From positions 746,927 through 810,926 of the forward strand of contig CAJJDO010000008.1 of the NCBI GenBank assembly GCA_905183005.1: 64,000 bases of DNA, written 5' to 3'. The first letter of the stretch is position 1. Every line of letters starts with the position of its first letter. The position numbers and the translations under genes were made by a program. The DNA is from Paramecium pentaurelia (lineage: Eukaryota > Ciliophora > Oligohymenophorea > Peniculida > Parameciidae). Under the pieces are notes generated by a model. The model ran no database searches, was not told the DNA's origin, and saw only the letters and a list, made by a program, of their open reading frames with translations. Shown piece by piece: positions 24,210 through 36,032 of the stretch.

Positions 24210-25225
24210 ATGTTAATTAAAATTAGGCCGAAATATAAAAATACTACAAGCTAAACATTTCAAAATTCAATCAATGTTAGTAAATCACAAATATGTCCTT
24301 AACCTGATGATATTATTTAAGATTTTAATGAATTAGGCTTAAATGTATATCATCCATCAAATAATATTAAAAATTAATAAAATTAAATAGATGAATAAAT
24401 GATAATAGTGGAGGTAAATTTAATTATACATACTTAAGAATTCTCAAAAGAAATAAATTATTGTGAATCTAAATAAAAAGACCATTAAAAAAGTTAAAAG
24501 ATACATTGAAACCCCTTAAATTGTATTAGAAAGAATAAAAAATACATAAATTGATGTATGAATTTATCATAAAAAGTTGAACCCAACTTGCAGAATCTGT
24601 CTCGAATAAGATTCATTAGATAAACTAATATCTCCATGTAATTGTGATGGTACTATTAAATATATTCATATGGATTGTTTGAAGACATGGCTTCTGAGTA
24701 AATTCTCAATAGACAATTTGATTGATAGTAAAGTTATAAGAAATTGAGTTTTAGGCTTAATGTGAATTATGTAATAGCTTTCTATAGTGTTAATTAACCT
24801 TCTCTAATAAATATGTGTGTTCAAGATTGAGATAAATGAGTATTAGTTAAAAACTATTCTTTTTCATTTTTCCGATGCTCACTCTAATACTATTTGCTTT
24901 GGGAATATATTTTATAACATAGATTATAAAGAAAAGTAAAGATTAATATGCATACATATTTGGAGTATTTGTTTGTATTCCTGCATTTTGTATGTTGACT
25001 TATTTATTTATAACGATGTTGATTGATGCAATAAGAGTTAAATTTGTAAAGACTTGGACCATTTTGAGTTAGGATACTAGAAATGATACTGATGTTAGCC
25101 TTAAACCATTAAAAGGAAGAGCCAGATCTTAGTCATTACCTTAAATTTATCCTGAAAAAACAGTTTAAGAATAACATTTCGGCAAAACTATTTTCAAATA
25201 TATAACAAGATAATAAATGATATGA
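24210..25225 (+). CDS. RINGv (MARCH-type) membrane E3 ligase
   Basis: Predicted 315 aa with three introns (25, 21 and 22 nt). A polar N-terminus of about 125 residues precedes a C4HC3 RINGv finger: CRICLEQD, SPCNCDGTIKYIHMDC and CELC. Two hydrophobic spans follow (LFFFIFPMLTLILFALGIYF and YAYIFGVFVCIPAFCMLTYL), then a cytosolic tail. This is the MARCH topology: an E3 that ubiquitinates membrane proteins. The finger is close to that of the RINGv/FHA protein upstream (shared G-x-IKYIH-x-x-CLK-x-WL-x-SKF), so the two are relatives. The third intron interrupts the finger just before the last Cys pair. Confidence 0.92.
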
Positions 25226-25275
25226 TATAATTATTAATAAACTATATATATCAGAGTTTTATTTTATTAATTTTT

Positions 25276-25614
25276 ATGATAATATTATTATTTTACTTAA
25301 TAGGAATTATCTTTATACTTTATTATAGATTTTATTAATTAATTAAGTCTGAATGGTTTTTAATTCTATATAAGAATATGGGATACAATGTTAATTTTAT
25401 TGATATATTGGATTAAATAGCTAATTAAAAATAATTTGTATTAAAATATAATTGTAAGAAAATAATATAGTAATAAGAAATTAAATTAAGATTATTAATG
25501 ATACATTAACTCAAAAATAATATGAAATAATTTAAATTAATTTTTATAATTAATGCTTATAATTTTATTTCAATTACTATGGTGCTGCTTCTCACTCATG
25601 TTATAATTTGTTGA
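25276..25614 (+). other. Short open frame with N-terminal hydrophobic segment
   Basis: A 112-codon frame starts MIILLFYLIGIIFILYYRF, a possible signal anchor, and continues as a Lys/Gln/Asn-rich helix. It overlaps the start of the next gene by about 60 bp in another frame. At this length chance is a fair explanation; a small membrane protein with an unresolved 3' intron is possible. Confidence 0.25.
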
Positions 25615-26893
25615 AGATGACAGAGCAAAATGTTTAGATGGTACCTTAGGAGTATTTTGACTAAATAAATATAGTCCTATTACTTTCAAGAAGGATTTGA
25701 AGGCGGTTAGAATAAATTTATTGTATTTTTTGAGGGAGGAGAGTAAGTATAAATAATTACAAAAGGTTGATTTTGGGTAATACTGAAGAAGAATTTTTAA
25801 TGAATGCTGTTGAAAAGTTTAAATATGAATTTTATTAAGGATGCAAACATAACAAGGAAGTTCACTAAATAGAGCTAGTTCATTAGAATAGGATGGAATA
25901 TTATCTTCAGATAAACAAAAAAATTATTATTTCCATAATTGGAATCTAATCCACATAAATTATTGCGATGGAGTTGGTTCTGATAATTAAAATTTTATTA
26001 GGCTTTCAAGGTTATAAATCAGAATCAGTTTATTTCTAAAAACACACTATGTATTTTAGAGGTGAATTAATTATAAGAAGCATTTTTGACCATTTTAAGA
26101 CTAAATTTTAAAAAGCTGAAATAATAATATTATCAGGTTGTTCAATTGGTGGAATTGCAGCTCTTTAATGGGAATAGTATCTTACTTCATTAGTTCCAAA
26201 TAATATCTCAATATTATTTGTAGCTGATTCAAGCATATTATTTGATATGTAAACAATAGATGGAATTAATTTATTATAATAATCATTGAAGATTATGAAT
26301 TATATTGCTAATAATGAAACCTAAGTTCCTCATAAAAAATGTGCTTTCAATTTTCCAAATTAAAATTGGAAATGTTTGTATTTCTAAAATTTAATACTTT
26401 ATATTTAACGACCAGTATTTATTATATAACCCTTTTATGATATAAAATTTCTTTAAAATTATCTCGATATTAAATGTATTAAAGATTAAACATTGAAAAA
26501 TTGTTAAAATAATGAAATGAATTTAATTGATCTAGTTTACTTGAAATTTAATCAAATAATTTAAGAATCACTGATTAAAAATTATAATACTGGCTCTTTT
26601 GCTCCTAGTTGTATTTCACATTGGTAAATTTAGATATTAAATTTAGTTTTTTTGTAAGCTAATTATCATTTTCTCTTAAATGGACAATCCCTGAAGGTTC
26701 AAATAGGACAGTATATCAAACTTTAGTAAAATGGGTAAAAAGACAATAATCAAATTAATATAATTAAGGTGATTTTGGATTGATAGATTAAGTACCATGG
26801 CCAATGAATTCTGGATGTGCTGAATTATCATCGTTACAAAATATAATTAAATTGATAAAAATGATTTTATTGATCATCATTATTTGTTTTTGA
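25553..26893 (+). CDS. Notum/pectin-acetylesterase-family serine hydrolase
   Basis: Predicted 407 aa with five introns (four of 23 nt, one of 25 nt), exact in frame. Begins with a hydrophobic signal sequence (MLIILFQLLWCCFSLM), then CLDGTLGSYYFQEG, FIVFFEGGE, QQGSSLNRAS, GILSS, NWNLIHINYCDGVGFQGY, LYFRGE-type MYFRGE, the nucleophile motif LSGCSIGGIAAL, and CISHCFF carrying the catalytic His. These are the ordered motifs of the Notum/plant pectin acetylesterase family: carboxylesterases that remove acetyl groups from glycans or palmitoleate from Wnt. Ciliates lack pectin and Wnt, so the substrate is open. A hydrophobic C-terminus (KMILLIIIICF) suggests membrane attachment at the end. Confidence 0.93.
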
Positions 26894-27003
26894 ATATTCT
26901 TAGCATCTTAATATGAAGACTTTAATAATTACATTTGAATATTTATTATATTATTATTTTATATGATGATATTAATATTTATACTATATAGAATTCTAGT
27001 TAT

Positions 27004-28422
27004 TCATCTTCTTTTATTGTTGTTAGTATAAGAATTTGTTTTGATATGAGAAGTTTACTATATAAATTATTACCTTTCTCTTTCATAACTATCTTCTCTA
27101 TAATGATTTGGTGTTCTAGTCTTTTGATTATAGTTATTAATCTATTAATTTTAAACATTCTAATAATTATCATAATGTTTATTAGATTTATAAAGGTTAA
27201 GATATTAATTAGAATTATTTCTATTTGATTATATTAAATAATCTTCTCTTTTTTATTATTAATACTGTTAATATTGATCCTTAGAATAATGTTGATTATC
27301 TTAATTAATTTAATTAGGTTTCTAGATTCTACTTACAGCAGCAATTGGATTTATTCTTGTTATTCTTTCATTCTATTCTTATCGTTAATATTGTTCAGTT
27401 TAAGACATTCTTTTATCAGTTTATGAATAAAACATATCATCTTTAGGTATTCTACTCTTCAATTCTTCTAGATATTGGAATCTTTATTAATATTGTTATT
27501 GTTTTTGAATTGAAAGATCTTAATGAAATCTTTAAGGAGATTATGTTTGATAAGTAACACATTATCTTTATTATTAAACTTCTCTTTAAGATGGATGCTC
27601 ATTCTTATTAATAGTTTATTATCTAGTTGAATTTGATATGTATTATTGTGTATTTTAATTCTTAAATTCTTATGATGATTAGTGTGAATAAGAGAATTAC
27701 TATTAGATTGGTTAATATTATTATTAATATTATTATCTCTATTATGGTTATTAATAATCTTATTATTATTATCTCTATTATGATTATTAATAATCTTATA
27801 TTTATCCAAATGATGGATTTTCTTAAAGATCTTCATTTGTATATTAGTATATTTATTATTAATTAACTAATTGTTTATTTTAAGTTTACTTTTATTATTC
27901 TTATTACTAATCGAGATGATCTCGAGAATATAATTTTGATGATAAAATAGATTTTTACTAATGATTTTAATTATAATAGTAATTTTTGACTTCTTAATAC
28001 CTATCTCTTTAATCATTATTATAGTATTTAGTAATTGGTTCATTTTATTATTGCTAATTTATTTAATTATAATTGTCTCTTTATAATTCATTGTTCTTTA
28101 GATCATCTTAAAATCTATTTGGTTAATCTTTATATGTTATTATTGATTTATTACAAACCTTATCTAAAGCAGCTTTATTGTAATAAGGATTATCTGGAAA
28201 TGGATCATCATCATTATTATTACCTTAATATTATTATTTATTATTTCTATCTTAAACTTCAATTTCCATGTAAGATTACTAATTTTTAGGATTTTACAAA
28301 TAATTTTCATTATTCTTATGATCATCATTGTATACTGGCTTGATAGTTTTATGATTATTATGATTAGGGATTCGATTATGATAATCACCTTTCTAAAGAG
28401 GCTCTTCTCTATAATAAGCCAT
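27004..28422 (-). CDS. Gln/Asn-rich low-complexity protein
   Basis: Single exon, 472 aa, starting MAYYREEPLQ and ending TNNNKRR. Gln and Asn dominate, with runs such as QQQQQ and repeats of QDYQQ/QQRQQ in the centre, plus many Tyr, Arg and Ser. Most Gln codons are TAA or TAG, so the gene vanishes under the standard code. No folded domain is visible. The Tyr/Gln/Asn/Arg composition is that of prion-like or condensate-forming disordered proteins such as RNA-granule components. Between it and the Notum-like gene (convergent) lie 110 bp. The opposite strand shows hydrophobic Ile-rich frames that are only shadows. Confidence 0.85.
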
Positions 28423-28482
28423 ATTTTTGAATAAGATAATTTATAAAATTAATCTGTTAAAGAAATAGCAGTTAATAAATTA

Positions 28483-29260
28483 TCAAAAATAAACCTAAGG
28501 GTTTTCTGAATAATATGGACTTGGTTCTGAATACTAGTTTTGACTTGATACATATGAAGATCTAAGTAAAGGTTTCTTTAGTTTATGCTCAAAAGATTTT
28601 GATAATAATAGCTATTTGAAATCATAATGAGATGATCTCCCTATTAATTTATAAGATATATATTTAACTTGCATTCTAAGAGATATTCTTACTATATCTT
28701 TCAAATTATGAACTATGTCTTAATTATCTTTATTTAGAATATTAACTCTTTGCTGATTGAATCCTATCACTAATTTTCTATTATTAGTTATTCATTATAC
28801 ACTATTTTCTAGATCTATAGATAAACCTCTGTTTCTATTAGTTGATTAACGACTTGTACTATTTAACTTAAATTTTTATTTCATTTTTGATTAACTTAAA
28901 TCTCCTTATCTAATATCAATATCAAGTATTTTGTCAAATAATATTGAATTGCATTTGTTAATCTCATTGTTTCTCTATATCATAAGGAATCATTATTATT
29001 GTTTACTCATATTTATTTTGATATCGACTACAAACTGACAAAAAATATGGTTTATAAGGAGTAGTTGTTTTAACTATCGATTTAGCATTTCTAACACTAT
29101 ATAAATGTTTATCATATGCCTGCAATTAAGTAATTATTTTACTTCCATTTATGTTCTCATATGACAAATTTTACTAGCAGGAGTGTAATTCCACATTATT
29201 AATTAATTTTATAATACCTTCAAAAATATATATAAAATGATTCTCATTATTATAGAACAT
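28483..29260 (-). CDS. Uncharacterised protein with several introns, model incomplete
   Basis: Coding signal is good at both ends. The 5' part reads SCQQNLSYENINGSKIITQL and continues with AYDKHLYSVRNAKSIVKTTT; the 3' part reads YISYKLIGRSSHYDF and then KQLLLSKSFEHKLKKPLLRS before TGA. A middle frame (VQVVNQLIETEVYLQIQKIV) joins the 3' part through a 23-nt intron. Other borders remain open. The start is uncertain: MFYNNENH at 29260 is one option, but the same frame stays open to about 29608. No family recognised. The sequence is helical and basic with a Ser/Tyr-rich tail. Confidence 0.55.
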
Positions 29261-29608
29261 TATTAATAAATAAATAAACTAAATAAATTAAATTAAAAAC
29301 ACTTTTTGTTCAAATTCAATATATTTAATGAAAATTAATGATCTCTATAGCTTTTAAAAGAATTATCTTTTTGCACAATCCATCATCTGTCTTAATTCAA
29401 CTACGAAATACTATTTTGAATCAATACTTTCTGAGGTACTTTCATATATAGATATTTTATAAAATAGTTTTTACTTATAGATAAAATTATCTGATCCTTT
29501 TATTAAATTAAATTCTCTATATACTTTAATAACCTTCTTCCTTAATATATTTATATTAACAATTAAATAAATTTATGAATCTGACCATATAAATGATAAA
29601 ATGAAAAT

Positions 29609-30325
29609 CAATTTTAATAATAATGCATCTAATCATTTAATAATATCAAATCAGCTAATAATATCAAACACTTAGTAAATCATCTAATAAAATTAGTTTA
29701 AGGATTTGATTTTTAATTTTTTTGTAAATCTCACTCTTCTTGAACATTTAATATATATACAACAATTATATTAGCATAATAAACAATAATATCAATATTT
29801 ATATATGTTATATATTAATAATAAAATTAATTATAAAAAACAAATAATTATCTATTAGACATGGGCCAAATGATTTTTCACTCATCAGTTAGTCTATTTA
29901 GGCTTCTTAATTAAAAATTTGGAAGATTAGATATTTTTGAAAAGTAATATTTAAAATTGTACAATTTCTTTGCTTTAAATTTTCTCAAACTAATGATAAA
30001 GAATTAATTTAATAAACTTAAATCAATTAATTTTATAAAGGGTATGATAAGTTATATCTATAGAAGTTAAAACAATAAATCAAATTAATATTGATTTCCA
30101 TTGATGTGGAATGATAATTTATGAAAATGGCTTGACTATATAAAAAATGGTTTGGTCGAAGAGTTTAAATTAATCCATTAAAATTAACACACGTTATTAG
30201 CAATTCTTTATAATATTATTTAGTTATAATTTAACAATAGATAGGTAAGGCATAATATATATATATCTAAGTTTTTTGGAGATTGATATGCATTGTTATT
30301 TGAATTATTATTAAATATAATATTT
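29609..30325. other. AT-rich stretch without a clear gene
   Basis: Dense TGA and TCA triplets break all frames. I see no gene, RNA or repeat array; it presumably holds the promoter of the downstream MYB gene and the upstream part of the minus-strand gene. Confidence 0.45.
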
Positions 30326-31532
30326 ATGAATCACTTCTAATCTTTTGAAAACAGCAATTTACCAGAAATCAATCCTTTGGCTCTTGATAAAAATCAATCT
30401 AGAGTATTAAAAACAAACAATTCTTCAAGAAGAGCTTGGTCTTAAAAGGAGGACAATTAACTAAGGTATGCTATAAAATTGTATGGCACTAATTGGTTGA
30501 CTGTTGCATCAGCTTTATAAAATAGAAATCCTTCTCAATGTGCTTAAAGATGGAAAAGGATAAAGCCAATAAATGTAAAATATTTTTTTTAACATTAGGA
30601 GTAAAGTAAAAGATAAATATGGACAAAAAAAGAGGATTAGTTATTAATGCACTTTGTATAAATCTATTAACATAATTGGGTTGAAATAGCAAGAAATATA
30701 CCCAATAGAACAAGTAAATAAGTAAGAGAAAGATTTGTGAACAAGTTAAACCCTGAAATCAATCAAGAGCCATTCACAGAAGCTGAAGATTAACTTATTA
30801 TTGAAGGGTTTAAGAGTTTCGGGTCGAAATGGTGCAAAATCTCAAAGATGCTCTAAGGTAGACCGGTATTATAATTATTTATATTTCAAGGAAAATATCA
30901 TTAAAAATCGGTTTTATTCATATCTTCGTAAGCATTATTTGAAAATTGATAATCCATACTATGTTATTCCATAACTAAATTAAGAATTATCTAATTCGTT
31001 TTATTAGGAAAATGAGCAAAATAAAGTCAAAAAAATTTAGAAACAAAAGAAAGTAATAAATTAATTTTATTTTTAGTTTTCAAAATTAACTAATTCTAAG
31101 ATTATCAAAAAATAATAATAATAAAATTAAACATCCTAATTTGAATCTATATTCGATGAGCAAAATAAAATATAAGAATAAATACTTTAAGAACACCCAA
31201 ATAATGAAAAAAAATATGAAGAATAATAAATAAGAATAGAAAATTAATAAGAATCCTAAAATCAGGTTAAAGCTGAAGAACAATAAGAAGATTAATATTA
31301 GGCTAAACTTCAGAAAGAAAAATTAGAATATTTCTCGTCTAATTTTTAACCAAGTTCTTTTACTTAAATTAATTTATAACCTTTTAACTTAATTTATTGT
31401 TATCCCCCTTAATTGAGAATGCCTTATATTCCTTAATATTTTTTGACTACCCCTATACTACAATACGGTGTGGCAAGTTAAGAAACTTTGCTTTCGAAAT
31501 CTTAAGAAATCTAATCCAAGAATCCAAATTGA
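30326..31532 (+). CDS. Three-repeat MYB (3R-MYB) transcription factor
   Basis: Predicted 377 aa with three introns (24, 25 and 24 nt). Three MYB repeats lie at about residues 38-185. R1 begins AWSQKEDNQL and contains GTNWLTVASALQNRN; R2 begins IWTKKEDQLL with HNWVEIARNIPNRT; R3 begins PFTEAEDQLI with GSKWCKISKMLQGRP and IKNRFYSYLRK. The Trp or aromatic spacing is that of c-Myb-type repeats. The C-terminal half is Gln/Glu-rich coiled coil followed by a Pro/Tyr-rich tail. 3R-MYBs drive G2/M or cell-type programmes; SNAPc or CDC5-like relatives are possible alternatives. The intron of 25 nt splits R3 right after GRP. Two introns are 24 nt and contain no TGA, so failure to splice would not break the frame. 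Confidence 0.93.
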
Positions 31533-31769
31533 TGATTTCTATAATTTACAATTATACAATAATATAATTAGTTTAATTTATAAAAATTTTATTTATAACT
31601 TATACAATTGAAACTAAATATTTAATTTTTTAAATGAAAAAGAATATCTAATTTCATAATCTTAAAATATTTATTTAATATAATAAACCTATTATTTATT
31701 CAATTATAAGAAATAGTATCAAATATTAATGCCAATTTGTTTTTAATGTAATTTTATAATGAAACCATA

Positions 31770-33395
31770 TCAATTAATCAAACTAAACTTATCCATCATT
31801 TCAATAAATTCATTATAATCAATCTATAATTATAAATTTAGTATTTACTTCTCCATCTCCATTTTTATCTGCTTCTCTTATCATATCATCCCAATATTTC
31901 TCATCTATGACTTTTTCACTCTCTATAATAAGTAGTTTATATTTAATTACTTCCCAAAACAGTTTAGAGCTCTTGTTTATCTATTTTACCACTTCCATCC
32001 AAATCTAACATCTTAAAAGCTTAATATAATTTTTCTTCCTTCATATATAAAGATTTTTCCATTGTAGCAGCCAAAAATTCTATTCTTAAATAAGAATTAG
32101 ATACCAGTATAATTGATAGTTCCACTTCCATCAGTGTCTATACTTCTAATAATAGTTGCCAAATCCTTCTACTAAGAATCACTTACTCCAATTAATCCTT
32201 CTCTTAATTCATCAATAGTTAAAACACCATCTCCATTTTTATCCAATTATTTAAATAATCTAGTTTTATAATATTATTAATATTTACTTGCCTAAATCAG
32301 TAATTTCTTATTCGTTTAATTAAGATGCAATAAATGTTAATGCAACTTTTTTCAATTTATTACTACCATTAAAATTCTTTAATTAAGCAAAATTTAGTTT
32401 CAATTCTATATAAAAATATAAATTTATAAACATTTTGTTGGTTTATTTGATTCTATCATCCATTTATGTTTAAGAACTTATGAAGCTTTATATCTTTTAT
32501 CAGGTGAGATAATCATATGTTTAATCAAGTCTTTAGCTGCTTCACTTACAGCTTTAAGTTCTGGAATTTCAGTTGTATAATCTCCTTTTTGTACTGCATC
32601 CAAAATTTCAGGATCTGAGTCTCCATAGAAAGGTGGGACTCCAGAAAGTAAGATATAAAGGATAACACCTGCACTCCAAATATCACATAATTCATCATAA
32701 CTCCCTTTTAAGACTTCTGGAGAAATGTAATAAGGTGTTCCTGCTTTTGTTTTCATTGTTAATTTCTAACCAGTCTACTTTGAAGTAATTGGATCTTCAA
32801 ATAGTGTACTCAACCCAAAATCTATAACTTTAATTGGTGAATCATCAGCCTTGGTTAAAAATAAAAAGTTTTCAGGTTTCAAATCTCTATGACAGATGCC
32901 ATTTGAATGACAATAATTTAAAGCCTAATTTCAATATGATTATTTTTACTTGCATAATTTATAAAAATATTTCATATGCTTCATACTCACTGAAGCATCC
33001 TTTATCCATAATTCTATCAAATAATTCTCCTCCTTCACATAATCTAATAGATATAAAATGTTGTACTCCATAACAAGATAAACATTTCTTTAATCTTCAA
33101 AAGTTTCATATAATTTAATAATATTTGGATGATCAAGCTATATCAGAATATCTATTTCTTTTTTGAATTTATCTGGATTCTTTACTTTGCTTTTGGGGAT
33201 AACTTTTACTGCTCTCTAATTTTTTGTTCCCTTCAATGTAGCTTTTACAACACTTCCATATGTACCTGAACCAATTACCTATTAAATTAATATAAAAACA
33301 ACCTTTTTTAAATTGATATCATAAAACTGCTCTATTTTCCCTTGATGGGAAAGAATAAACCATTATTTTTTAAAAAATACTTCCTCCTAATTCAT
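31770..33395 (-). CDS. Calcium-dependent protein kinase (CDPK)
   Basis: A kinase domain followed by EF-hands. The N-terminus MNQEEVFFKKQ leads into GKIEQFYDINLKKVIGSGTY and VKVIPKSKV. The domain includes AGTPYYISPEVLKGSYDELC and DIWSAGVILYILLSGVPPF. Downstream, EF-hand loops are visible on the minus strand, the last being DKNGDGEIDYNE with MMDKF, and an earlier one with DKNGDGVL-type spacing. CDPKs are directly activated by Ca2+ binding to the fused calmodulin-like domain and are a hallmark of ciliates, apicomplexans and plants. At least three introns (24, 28 and 25 nt) were seen; others must exist. The second residue is Asn, so the kinase lacks an N-myristoylation site. Confidence 0.94.
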
Positions 33396-34507
33396 CTTTA
33401 AAATTAATATATTATATTATTGACATGCAAATTAAAATACAAATTTATATGTGTACAAATAACAAATCAATTATTATTCTAAAGATTCTAACTAGAATTA
33501 TAAAATTAGATTGAAAAACGTAATAATTTATATATTAAAATGAATAATTATATACATATCTATATAATTACTATTATTAAAGATTAGAATATAAATTCTT
33601 AAAGAATTACCTATAATGATTGAATAATAATGATCATAGGCTTCAAATGATTTATATTCTAATGTTATGTTTTTTTAAATATTAAATGGTGTTTTTTAAT
33701 TTCAATATTTTCTAAAATAATTAAATAAAAAAATAAAAGAGAATAAATTGGAAATTAATTCATGTATTGACATTTACTTTTGAAAATTCAAGTTTCTTAA
33801 AAATAAATATTCTGAATTTTCATTTACAAAACTTCTTGATACTTGTGTAATCAAGTAGAGTTCTTTTGTTTAAAGTATAATAATTATTAAATTGTTAGCA
33901 TTATGAAAATTATCCATTTGTAGAATATTTCAATTTATATATTAAATCAAATCAACATAATAATTTCCAATTAACATCAATTTTTATTAAACACAAGTAT
34001 TTTTCATTTTTCCCAAAACAGTTATAATATATTTTATTTTTCTATAATCTTAATAAAATTGTATAAAAGCATAATATTAGAAAATAATATGCTAAAAATT
34101 CAATAAATTAGCATGTAATTGTAAATTATAATCTTTACTCTACTACTATTATCTATTTTATGTGATAACTTTTTAATAAAATAATTTTTTTTTCAAATAC
34201 ATAAAATATTATTAGTCTATTTTTTTTAATCAATAATGAGTTCTAAATTTATTGTCTATCTTAGTCTTTTATATATAATTAATTTTGTTAATTTTCTTTT
34301 GGTATAGCGTTGATTTAATTTCCATCGGGATTTTATCAATTTATTAGTAATATAACTATATATATTCTAATCACCTATCTAAATCTATAATTATCAAAAA
34401 TAATTTGTAAGTTTTAAACTTCTAAAGATTATATTGAACATTATCATTTAGATTTTATTATCATCTAGAATTAGAATATTAATCATTCTTAATCAATCTC
34501 ATTTATG
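33396..34507. other. Divergent intergenic region of 1.1 kb
   Basis: Very AT-rich with all frames broken often. Nothing coding or structured was recognised. It must contain the CDPK promoter at its left end. Confidence 0.45.
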
Positions 34508-34767
34508 ATGGAATAGGTTATAAATTCTAAGCTAATTAAAATAATCTAGTTCTATGAGTACTACTCATTTTCTAAAGTATAAAGAATGTAGTTTAATATT
34601 TTTCTAATCAGATTTTAAACCATCTAATAATTTCACTGATATTCGACAATCCTAGATTTACATATAGATTAAGATATAAATGCCAATAAATATGACAATC
34701 AGAAAGTGTTCACCTTTTCAAATTAGGATTTTGATGAATTAATAAATCATAATTTAATTAACTCATG
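34508..34767 (+). pseudogene. TGA-interrupted reading frame before GDP-mannose pyrophosphorylase
   Basis: A frame starts MEQVINSKLI and stays open except for one TGA at about 34638, then reads on as STILDLHIDQDINANKYDNQ and ends at a TGA overlapping the ATG of the next gene. No intron with GT and AG ends removes the internal TGA. It may be a decayed gene or chance. Confidence 0.2.
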
Positions 34768-35925
34768 AAAGCATTAATTCTTGTTGGAGGATATGGTACT
34801 AGATTGAGACCTCTTACATTTAAATGTCCCAAACCTCTTGTTGAATTCGCAAATAAACCCATTCTTATGCATTAGATTGAAGCATTAGTACATCTATTTT
34901 AAATCTTTAGGTAAAAGTTGGAGTGTAGGAAATTATTTTAGCCATCAATTATCAACCAGACACTATGAAGGAATAAATCAATAAATTATAGGATCTCTAT
35001 AAAGTCAAAATCATCTGCTCTTAAGAAACTGAACCTTTGGGAACTGCTGGTCCTATTAGACTTGCTAAAGATCATATTATCAAGGATAATCCTGATGGTT
35101 TGTTCTTTGTACTTAACAGTGATATAATATGTGAATTTCCACTTGATAAACTGTTGCAATTTCACAAATAGCATAATCATGAAGGGTTTTAAAATATTTA
35201 TATTTATAGAACAATATTTGTCAATGAAGTAGATGATCCATCAAAATATGGAGTCATATTAGCTGATGAAACAGGTAGAATTAAGGATTTCATTGAAAAA
35301 CCTTAAGAATTTATTAGTAATAAGATCAATTCTGGACTTTATTTATTTAATGTCAGCATGATTGATAGGATTCCTGTAAGAAATATCAATATCTAATTAG
35401 TTAAAACCAACATCTATAGAAAGAGAAATCTTTCCAATAATGGCTAAGGAAGGATAATTATATCAATACATACTACCAGGATTTTGGAAGGATGTGGGAT
35501 AACCTAAAGATTATTTAGCAGGAACTGTTCTCATTTTGGAAAGTTATAAAACACATACACCTGATGTATTAGCAAAAGGTAACAACATTGTAGGAAATGT
35601 ATTAATTGATGCTTCTGCTTAAATTGATCCTAATGCTGTAATTGGACCTAATGTAATAATTGGACCAGATTGTTAAGTTAAAGAGGGAGTGAGATTGAAG
35701 AATTGTGTTCTTTTGAAAGGAGTGATAATCAATGCAAATAGTTGGATTAATGAATCTATTATTGGATGGTCATCTACTATAGGAAAATGGGTTAGGATAG
35801 AAGGTGTTTCTGTTTGTGGTGAAGATGTCTAAGTAAAAGATGAAGTCTATATAAATCAAAGTTTTATATTACCACATAGAGGTATTACAAGTAACATCTA
35901 TAACAAAAATACAGTTATAATGTGA
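34765..35925 (+). CDS. GMPPB: Mannose-1-phosphate guanylyltransferase (GDP-mannose pyrophosphorylase)
   Basis: Predicted 362 aa with three introns (23, 24 and 25 nt), the normal length for the beta subunit. The nucleotidyltransferase signature GGYGTRLRPLTFKCPKPLVE is at the very N-terminus, followed by ETEPLGTAGPIRLA, FVLNSDIICEFPL, FIEKP and FWKDVGQPKDYL. The C-terminal third is a left-handed beta-helix of hexapeptide repeats (IGPNVIIGPDCQVKEGVRLK and similar), ending in the family tail with ILPHRGI and VIM. It makes GDP-mannose from mannose-1-phosphate and GTP in the cytosol, feeding N-glycosylation and GPI anchors. GPI anchors are needed for Paramecium surface antigens. Confidence 0.98.
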
Positions 35926-36032
35926 AATATTATATTCAAAAATATATTAATGTATTTTCAATAGAATATTTGGAACTACTCTATATTTAATAAACAAAGT
36001 ATATAACTTATAAATGTATATTTATTTATAAC

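Noticed and set aside
27046..28388. Several Ile-rich hydrophobic frames on both strands
   Set aside because: Shadows of the Gln/Asn-rich gene, whose TAA/TAG/AAT-rich codons read as Ile/Leu-rich sequence in other frames.
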